A DNA stretch of 64,000 bases from Rubrobacter tropicus (GTDB taxonomy: Bacteria; Actinomycetota; Rubrobacteria; Rubrobacterales; Rubrobacteraceae). Positions within the stretch are counted from its first letter, which is position 1; each line of letters opens with the position of its first letter. The translations under genes and the position numbers were made by a program. Shown here piece by piece: positions 59,091 through 64,000 of the stretch. The stretch covers positions 1,116,001 through 1,180,000 of the forward strand of contig NZ_CP045119.1 in NCBI RefSeq assembly GCF_011492945.1, given 5' to 3'. The notes below the pieces were generated by a model. It ran no database searches, was not told the DNA's origin, and saw only the letters and a program-made list of their open reading frames with translations.

Positions 59091-60062
59091 TTACTTTCCG
59101 TCTTCTGCGTTCGCCCCTTCGTCCAGGCGGGCGTAGATCTCCCCGCGGTCGATGTCCGCGGGGAGGGGGCCCTTGGTGGTCAGCTTGCGCTCGACGATCT
59201 CGCGGGCGAAGAGGACCGAGCGTTCGACGGGGTTGTCGTCAAGGAGCGCCGTCAGGAATCCCGCCCAGAACGAGTCGCCCGCGCCGGTCGCGTCGACGAC
59301 GTCCACCGGGCGGGTCGGGACGTGGGCCGTGATCTTGCCGTTCTCCGAGATCAGGTTCCCCTCGCCGCCCATCGTGAATACGACGGTCTCGGGGCCGAGG
59401 TCGTGGAACATTTCTATGTACTGCTCGGGCTCGTAGTCGGGGCCGAAGACCCGGCGGGCGTCGTCGGCGGAGGGCTTGGTCAGGTTGACGTGCCTGTAGG
59501 CCTCCCGGATAACGCCCTGCGCCTCCTTGTAGTCGGGCCAGACCCTGCGGCTGTAGTTCGGGTCGAGCGAGACGATCTTGCCCATCTCCTGCGCCCGGCG
59601 GAAAGCCCCTATCACGGCCGAGCGGCAGGGCTCGCGCGAGAGGGCGAAGGTCGAGGAATGTACGACCTTCGCCCGGTCTATCGCCTCGTCCGGTATCTCA
59701 TTCGGTTCGAGCAGGTAGTCGCCGATGCGGAACTCCTCGAAGTCGGGGGTGGTGGCCGTTGAGGAGACGAAGATGACGGTGGTGTTGGTCCTGTGGTCCA
59801 TCTGGAGGTAATCGGTGACGACGCCGTGACGCTGCAGCTCGCTCTTGAGGAACTTCCCGAAAGCCCCTATGCCCGTCTTGGCGATCACGGCCGACCGGCC
59901 CCCGAGCTTCGAGACGTACACGGCGATGTTGGCCGGCGACCCACCGAGATACCGCTTGAAGGTGGTGGCGTTGCTCAAGGTGTCCGTCTTCTCGGCCGAG
60001 ATGAAGTCGACCACCATCTCCCCGATGGTGAGGACGTCGAGTTGCTGTCTGGAGGAAACCAT
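59091..60062 (-). CDS. PfkB-family carbohydrate kinase (fructokinase-like)
   Basis: 323 aa. N-terminal signature RYLGGSPANIAVYVSKLGGR and C-terminal ATP/catalytic motif DATGAGDSFWAGF (GAGD 260-263) are complete. It is a close paralogue of the kinase half of the following fusion gene: both share RYLGGxPANxAVYVxKLGGRSAV, RHGV and SLDPNY-RVWPD. Fructose or a related ketose or keto-gluconate is the probable substrate. First gene of a two-gene operon with the SPS-like fusion, suggesting it makes the phosphosugar acceptor. Confidence 0.9.
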   Translation of the reverse strand: MVSSRQQLDVLTIGEMVVDFISAEKTDTLSNATTFKRYLGGSPANIAVYVSKLGGRSAVIAKTGIGAFGKFLKSELQRHGVVTDYLQMDHRTNTTVIFVSSTATTPDFEEFRIGDYLLEPNEIPDEAIDRAKVVHSSTFALSREPCRSAVIGAFRRAQEMGKIVSLDPNYSRRVWPDYKEAQGVIREAYRHVNLTKPSADDARRVFGPDYEPEQYIEMFHDLGPETVVFTMGGEGNLISENGKITAHVPTRPVDVVDATGAGDSFWAGFLTALLDDNPVERSVLFAREIVERKLTTKGPLPADIDRGEIYARLDEGANAEDGK

Positions 60063-60212
60063 GACGCGTAGGTTACTCTACATGCCCCATCCGTACATAG
60101 AGCGCCAGGAAGAGCGAAACCTCTTACCCCGCGCACGCCTCGAACGCGGTAACGTATACGGAGTTGCGGGTATCTGATTCCGGAGTCGGGTCTTACGAGG
60201 CGGGGGCTTTTT

Positions 60213-60878
60213 GTGAAGCGAGTTTGGGTTTTGTTCGCGGTTGGGGCTTTGCAGGTGTTCTTGATCTCCGGCGTCGCCCAGGCGCAGGGCGCGGGCTTTT
60301 TCGACGGCTTCGGCACTTTCGAGGCCGCCCGCTGGACTAAAGAGAACCACGCCCTGGGCCGCGGCTACCTGGACGCCGACAACGTGAGCGTCGCCAACGG
60401 CCATCTGCGCCTCAAGATGCCGGCAAACACCGTGCAGGGGGCGGAGATCCGATCCAACAACCTCTACTACCACGGTTCCTACGCAGCGCGCCTGAAGCTG
60501 CCGAACACCCCGGGCTCCGTCACAGGCTTCTTCGTCTACCGCCCGCCGGACTTCGCCCGCGAGATAGACATAGAGATCCCGAACGACTCTTCGCGCAGGA
60601 TCTGGTTCACCACCCACGCCGGCGGCCGGACGACGAACCACGTCACCATGCGCCTGCCCTTCGATCCCACGGCCAGTTTCCACGACTACGCCTTTACTTA
60701 CGGGCCTGGGGCCGTGCGCTTCTACGTGGACGGCAAGCTCATGAAGACCTTCAACACGGGCCTGCCGCAGAACACGATGTACCTCTACACGAACACCTGG
60801 TTCCCGACCTGGCTCGACGGCAAGAAACCACGCCGAGACTCCTACGTTCTGGTCGACTGGATCCGGCACACCCGGTAG
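60213..60878 (+). CDS. secreted GH16 glycoside hydrolase A
   Basis: 221 aa with signal peptide (1-25, AQA). GH16 jelly roll: FFDGFGTFEAARWTKENHA, the catalytic motif EIDIE (nucleophile E117, D119, acid/base E121) in FAREIDIEIPND, and the closing TNTWFPTWLDGKKP. It hydrolyses or remodels beta-1,3/1,4-glucans outside the cell. GTG start with GGCGGGGG upstream. Paralogue of the next gene, but without the riboswitch in its leader. Confidence 0.88.
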   Translation: MKRVWVLFAVGALQVFLISGVAQAQGAGFFDGFGTFEAARWTKENHALGRGYLDADNVSVANGHLRLKMPANTVQGAEIRSNNLYYHGSYAARLKLPNTPGSVTGFFVYRPPDFAREIDIEIPNDSSRRIWFTTHAGGRTTNHVTMRLPFDPTASFHDYAFTYGPGAVRFYVDGKLMKTFNTGLPQNTMYLYTNTWFPTWLDGKKPRRDSYVLVDWIRHTR

Positions 60879-60954
60879 AATACGTTGCTGGGGAGTCCTC
60901 TTCCGGGGGCCATCGCGGACCAGAGTACGACCGTCGGGCCGGAGCGCCGGACGT

Positions 60955-61034
60955 TCACGATAAGGGCAAACCCGCCGCGAGGCGGGGACGCAAAACCACG
61001 GGCCTCCAGCGCGGGAGGCGGCCGGGTTACCGAA
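60955..61034 (+). ncRNA. cyclic di-GMP-I (GEMM) riboswitch
   Basis: The conserved GEMM core is present in order: AAGGGCAAACC, a GNRA-capped stem CCCGCC-GCGA-GGCGGG (60971-60986), GACGCAAA (60987-60994), CCACGGGCC, a second stem GCCTCC/GGAGGC (61002-61019) and GGGTTACCG (61024-61032). The RBS AAAGGAG starts one base after the aptamer, and TTG 61045 follows, so ligand binding could control translation of GH16 protein B directly. The class binds c-di-GMP through these conserved bases. Confidence 0.88.
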
Positions 61035-61044
61035 AGGAGCGCGC

Positions 61045-61728
61045 TTGCGACGGGTACTCTCACTCCTGTTTGCCGGGTTGGCCTTCACGATCGTCTTCGC
61101 CGGGACCGCCGGGGCGCAGGAAGCCACGAGCTTCTACGACCCCTTCGACTCGTTCGATACCGCCCGCTGGTCGACCGGCGACCACAACCTCGGGCGCAGC
61201 TACCTCGACCCGACCAACGTGGACGCGAGCGGGGGCAACCTGAGGATCAAACACCCCGCCCGCTCCTACGAGGGGGGCGAGGCCCTCACGAACGCCCTCC
61301 ACGGCTACGGTTCCTACTCCGCCCGCGTGAAACCCGCGTACGCCCCGGGCTCCATCACGGGCTTCTTCCTCTACAAGAGCCCGGACTTCGAGAGCGAGAT
61401 CGACATAGAGATCTACAACGATCGCTCGGGCCGCGTCATGTTCACGACTTACGCCGGCGGCCAGCAGACCCACACCGAGACCGCGCAACTCGGCTTCGAC
61501 CCGACCGCCGCCTACCACGAATACGCCTTCGACTACGCCTCGGACTCCATGACCTTCTACGTGGACGGCCGCCCGATGCGCACCTGGGACACCGGCATCC
61601 CCCAGACGTCCATGCACCTGATGGTCAACTCCTGGTTCCCGGCCTGGCTGAACGGCAACAGGCCCAAGAAGACCGTCTACACCCAGATCGACTGGATCCG
61701 CCACACGGCAACCGCCGCGACCCCCTGA
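61045..61728 (+). CDS. secreted GH16 glycoside hydrolase B, riboswitch-controlled
   Basis: 227 aa, TTG start with AGGAG five bases upstream. Signal peptide 1-24 (GAQ). Catalytic EIDIE (E118, D120, E122) in FESEIDIEIYND, plus FYDPFDSFDTARWSTGDHNL and the closing NSWFPAWLNGNRP. Clearly a tandem paralogue of protein A. The c-di-GMP riboswitch in its leader suggests expression changes with the motile/biofilm state; the enzyme may cut or modify a matrix glucan. No diguanylate cyclase is in the window. Confidence 0.9.
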   Translation: MRRVLSLLFAGLAFTIVFAGTAGAQEATSFYDPFDSFDTARWSTGDHNLGRSYLDPTNVDASGGNLRIKHPARSYEGGEALTNALHGYGSYSARVKPAYAPGSITGFFLYKSPDFESEIDIEIYNDRSGRVMFTTYAGGQQTHTETAQLGFDPTAAYHEYAFDYASDSMTFYVDGRPMRTWDTGIPQTSMHLMVNSWFPAWLNGNRPKKTVYTQIDWIRHTATAATP

Positions 61729-61769
61729 CGGACGGCGAGGGGCTCGCGAGTGGGCCAGACTGGTGGGTT

Positions 61770-61860
61770 CTGAAGCTTCAGGTTTCGGGTCGCCTGCTTC
61801 GCAGGCTCTCAGGATTCAGGGGTTGTTTTCGGCACCCCGCCTCGCTTACCGCCCCTGATG
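61770..61860. repeat. degenerate TTCAGG heptamer element
   Basis: GAAGCTTCAGGTTTCGGG, then CTCAGGATTCAGGGG, with CCCCTGATGCCTG in inverted sense near 61853. Weak member of the family at 12519-12664, between the GH16 B and MarR genes. Confidence 0.45.
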
Positions 61861-61953
61861 CCTGTGGTCTGTGCCCCTTTTGGGTCGTTACTTCCGCAAG
61901 GCGCCGTAAAACTTCAATGCTCTCGTACTTCTCAAAGATGCTGAAAGCCGCTT

Positions 61954-62421
61954 TCAGGCCTGGCAGCCGCCCTCTTCCCGCAACCTCTCTCGCAAGAGGC
62001 CCAGGAGCCTGACGAGCTCACGCCGGTCTTCCTCGGAGAGCCCTACGAAGAGCTCCGCCACGTCCTTGCGGTGCTCTTCGTACTGGGTTTCCATGGTCCT
62101 TCCGCCCTCGTCGGTCAGCTCTATGACGATCGCGCGCCGGTCGGTGGGGTGGGGCAGACGCCTGACCAGGCCCTCCTGCTCCAGCCCGTCGACCAGCGCC
62201 GTCACGTTGCGGCGCGTCACCCCGAGCTCGTCGCTGATGCCGCTCATGATCTTGGGCCCCCCGCAATGCAAGGCCCCGAGCAACCGCATCCGCGCGTAAC
62301 TGACGCCCGGCTCCCGCATCCGCGAACGTACCCACTTCATGTACGCCGGCCCAAACGCGGCGAACTCGTCGACCAAACGCAGGGAGAGATCCCCGACAGC
62401 CCCCGAACTTACCGTGTCCAT
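61954..62421 (-). CDS. MarR-family transcriptional regulator
   Basis: 155 aa from ATG 62421 (GGGGAG RBS). Winged-helix core: MRLLGALHCGGPKIMSGISD, then ELGVTRRNVTALVDGLEQEG (recognition helix) and wing RLPHPTDRRAIVIELTDEG, with flanking dimerisation helices. It is likely to repress itself and the divergent membrane protein by binding the inverted repeats at 62484-62510. The effector is unknown, perhaps a lipophilic compound as usual for the family. Confidence 0.9.
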   Translation of the reverse strand: MDTVSSGAVGDLSLRLVDEFAAFGPAYMKWVRSRMREPGVSYARMRLLGALHCGGPKIMSGISDELGVTRRNVTALVDGLEQEGLVRRLPHPTDRRAIVIELTDEGGRTMETQYEEHRKDVAELFVGLSEEDRRELVRLLGLLRERLREEGGCQA

Positions 62422-62466
62422 GCCGCTCCCCACACGAAACCCATACTACCAACTCCTTTGATCGCA

Positions 62467-62517
62467 TCTTAACCGTTGACGTTCATTGTTGTCAATGTTA
62501 TTGTGAATAACTACATT
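62467..62517. promoter_or_regulatory. divergent overlapping promoters with MarR operator candidates
   Basis: Plus strand: TTGTCA (62489-62494), 17 bp, TACATT (62512-62517). Minus strand: TTGACA (62490-62495), 17 bp, TTAAGA (62467-62472). The two -35 boxes overlap. Inverted repeats CATTG-TTGT-CAATG (62484-62497) and TTATT-GTG-AATAA (62498-62510) cover them, so one bound dimer could block both directions. Confidence 0.65.
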
Positions 62518-62534
62518 ATAGTCGGAGGCGCAGG

Positions 62535-63005
62535 GTGTCCGGCGGGATGGGAGAGGAGGCGGGCGTGGCTGCTGTATCGGGTGGGGCCGAGGGTCGGGGT
62601 GTTCCGTTGGGGCGGCTGGCGATGGTCGGGGCGCTCACGGTGGTGGTTGCGGTGGTGGTGAACGTCGTGATCCGGACGGTCGCGGTCTCCGTGTTTGGGA
62701 TCGGGGAGGGGTTTCAGCCGCTCGGCGTGGGGCCGACGGTGTTCTTCACCGTGGTTGGGGTAACGGGCGCCGTGGTGGTGTTCGGCCTGATCCTGCGCTT
62801 CGCGCGGCGTCCGGTGCGTTTGTTCCGGAGGGTCGCTCTGGTGGTGCTGGTGGTCTCGCTGGTGCCCGACGTCTTGCTCCTGTTCGCGGGTTCCATGCCC
62901 GGCGTGACCGCCGCCGGGGTCGGCACGTTGATGATCGAGCACGTCGCCACGTGGGCGGTGGCCGTCGGGATGCTCACCACGCTTGCCGGGGGGAGAAGGT
63001 CGTAG
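62535..63005 (+). CDS. four-helix membrane protein (DUF6069-like)
   Basis: 156 aa, GTG start with GGAGG about eight bases upstream. After a short Gly-rich cytosolic segment come four hydrophobic helices (about 28-52, 68-88, 98-118 and 130-150). The pattern and the motif PDVLLLFAG after the third helix resemble small actinobacterial membrane proteins annotated DUF6069. No transport motif is recognised. Probably regulated by the divergent MarR protein. Confidence 0.75.
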   Translation: MSGGMGEEAGVAAVSGGAEGRGVPLGRLAMVGALTVVVAVVVNVVIRTVAVSVFGIGEGFQPLGVGPTVFFTVVGVTGAVVVFGLILRFARRPVRLFRRVALVVLVVSLVPDVLLLFAGSMPGVTAAGVGTLMIEHVATWAVAVGMLTTLAGGRRS

Positions 63006-63167
63006 GGCCTACCACGCGGGTGAGGAGGCCGACCCGCGATCCGATGGGCGGAAGGTGGCCCCGGTTACGGACGGCCGGGGCGAAGGGGACGAGACTGCGG
63101 GTTGGCCTGGATCTTCAAGGTATAGACTCAGGGCGCTCGCGAAGTTCAGAGACCAAGAGGAGCAGGT

Positions 63168-64000
63168 TTGAGTAACACTGGCATGGGTGGGAAGGTGGCG
63201 CTCGTCACGGGCGGGACCTCCGGCATAGGCAAGGCGGCGGCGACGGCGCTGGCCGCGATGGGGGCCGACGTCGTCCTGGTAGGGCGCAACCCCGAGCGCG
63301 GGGAGGAGGCGGCGGCCGAGATCCGGGCCCGGACCGGCGGACGCGTGGACCTGGCGCTCGCCGACCTCTCCTCGCAGGCCGAGGTGCGCGCGCTGGCCGA
63401 CGAGTTCAAGAAGCGCTACGACAGGCTCGACGTGCTCGTCAACAACGCGGGGCTCGTTCAGAGCACGAGGAGCGAGACCGTGGACGGCCTGGAGACCACG
63501 TTCGCCATAAACCACCTGGCGCCGTTCCTGCTCACGAACCTGCTTATGGATCTGCTCAAAGAGAGCGCCCCTAGCAGGGTCGTCACCGTCTCCTCGGAGG
63601 CCGAACGGTGGGGGAACATCGACTTCGACGACTTGCAGTCCAGGAAGAAGTACAGGGGTTTCCCCGTCTACGGGATGACCAAGCTCGCCAACATCATGTT
63701 CACCTACGAGCTAGCGGGGCGGCTGAAAGGGACTGGCGTAACGGCCACCTGCATGCACCCGGGGGCCGTCAATACCAGGTTCGGGAGCGACAACTCGGGG
63801 CTGTTCACGATCTTTTTCCGGCTCTTCAAGCCGTTCATGAGGACGCCGGAGCAGGGGGCCGACACCCTGATCTGGCTGGCCTCCTCGCCCGAGGTGGAGG
63901 GCGTCAGCGGCCGGTACTACTCGGACCGCAAGGTCATCGAGCCGAAGAAGGTCGCCGATGATCCGCAGGCCCGGCGCAGGCTGTGGGAGGAGAGCGAGAG
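63168..64000 (+). CDS. short-chain dehydrogenase (retinol-dehydrogenase-like), 3'-truncated by window edge
   Basis: 277 codons visible. Classical SDR: VALVTGGTSGIGKAAA (TGxxxGIG), LDVLVNNAGLVQSTR (NNAG), VVTVSSEAERWG and catalytic YGMTK. The HPGAVNTRFG and SPEVEGVSGRYY segments match the retinol dehydrogenase/WW-domain-oxidoreductase-like branch common in actinobacteria. TTG 63168 has GAGGAG upstream; ATG 63183 is the alternative. The 160 bp before it hold nothing recognisable. Confidence 0.9.
   Translation, partial: MSNTGMGGKVALVTGGTSGIGKAAATALAAMGADVVLVGRNPERGEEAAAEIRARTGGRVDLALADLSSQAEVRALADEFKKRYDRLDVLVNNAGLVQSTRSETVDGLETTFAINHLAPFLLTNLLMDLLKESAPSRVVTVSSEAERWGNIDFDDLQSRKKYRGFPVYGMTKLANIMFTYELAGRLKGTGVTATCMHPGAVNTRFGSDNSGLFTIFFRLFKPFMRTPEQGADTLIWLASSPEVEGVSGRYYSDRKVIEPKKVADDPQARRRLWEESE

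Noticed and set aside
60085-60212. Second GEMM riboswitch before GH16 gene A
   Set aside because: No GGGCAAACC, GACGCAAA or GGGTTACCG elements found upstream of that gene.

Overview
This 64 kb window is high-GC DNA from an actinobacterial chromosome. The gene content fits a Rubrobacter-like lineage. A Mec/CysO/CysM/MoeZ cysteine operon, a thioredoxin gene next to a CwlM-type amidase, a HemQ-type coproheme decarboxylase and an RskA-type anti-sigma factor all point to Actinobacteria. The genus is an inference, because no rRNA gene is present. GTG and TTG starts are frequent. Several genes have a TATAMT-type -10 box so close to the start codon that leaderless mRNA is likely.

1-10 kb: partial pyrF, a cysteine-free TlpA-like protein with a 30-aa membrane peptide, a D,D-carboxypeptidase, a PfkB kinase, trxA, groES, a CwlM-like protein, tRNA-Pro, a secreted P-domain protein and a dipeptidase. 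8.7-16.8 kb: the operon cysM-mec-cysO-moeZ, hemQ, an aldo/keto reductase, a ComB-like phosphatase, tRNA-Ser and a BrkB-type membrane protein. 17-30.7 kb: two ECF sigma/anti-sigma pairs, a five-PAS histidine kinase divergent from its response regulator, topB, a short island of lower GC, and an FAD oxidase/ABC exporter operon. 30.7-40.3 kb: secreted protein, GH15 glycosidase, 6-phosphogluconate dehydrogenase, flavin reductase, glucose dehydrogenase, antiporter and PIG-V-like mannosyltransferase. 40.4-47.6 kb: MFS pump, acyltransferase and an unusual pterin-type cluster (FolB divergent from RibD_C, MDR, PTPS-like, GT4, methyltransferase). 47.6-64 kb: Ca2+/H+ antiporter, PHP phosphatase, AlaX, DUF192 lipoprotein, UXS-like epimerase, two cupins, GalT-like protein, methyltransferase, a glycosyltransferase-PfkB fusion beside a free PfkB paralogue, two GH16 glucanases, a divergent MarR unit and a partial SDR.

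The strongest points of interest are: (i) a c-di-GMP-I (GEMM) riboswitch just upstream of the second GH16 gene; (ii) the RibD_C/MDR/PTPS-like/GT/methyltransferase cluster, in which the PTPS-like protein lacks its catalytic Cys, suggesting an uncharacterised glycosylated and methylated pterin-like product; (iii) the glycosyltransferase-kinase fusion with a mutated GAGD motif; (iv) a CysO whose diglycine is masked by a seven-residue tail; (v) a family of intergenic elements built from degenerate heptamers in inverted arms, two of which supply the promoter region of the next gene.

Three gene remnants (SDR, cyclase, FAD oxidase) mark local decay. No CRISPR array, rRNA, insertion sequence or prophage was seen.
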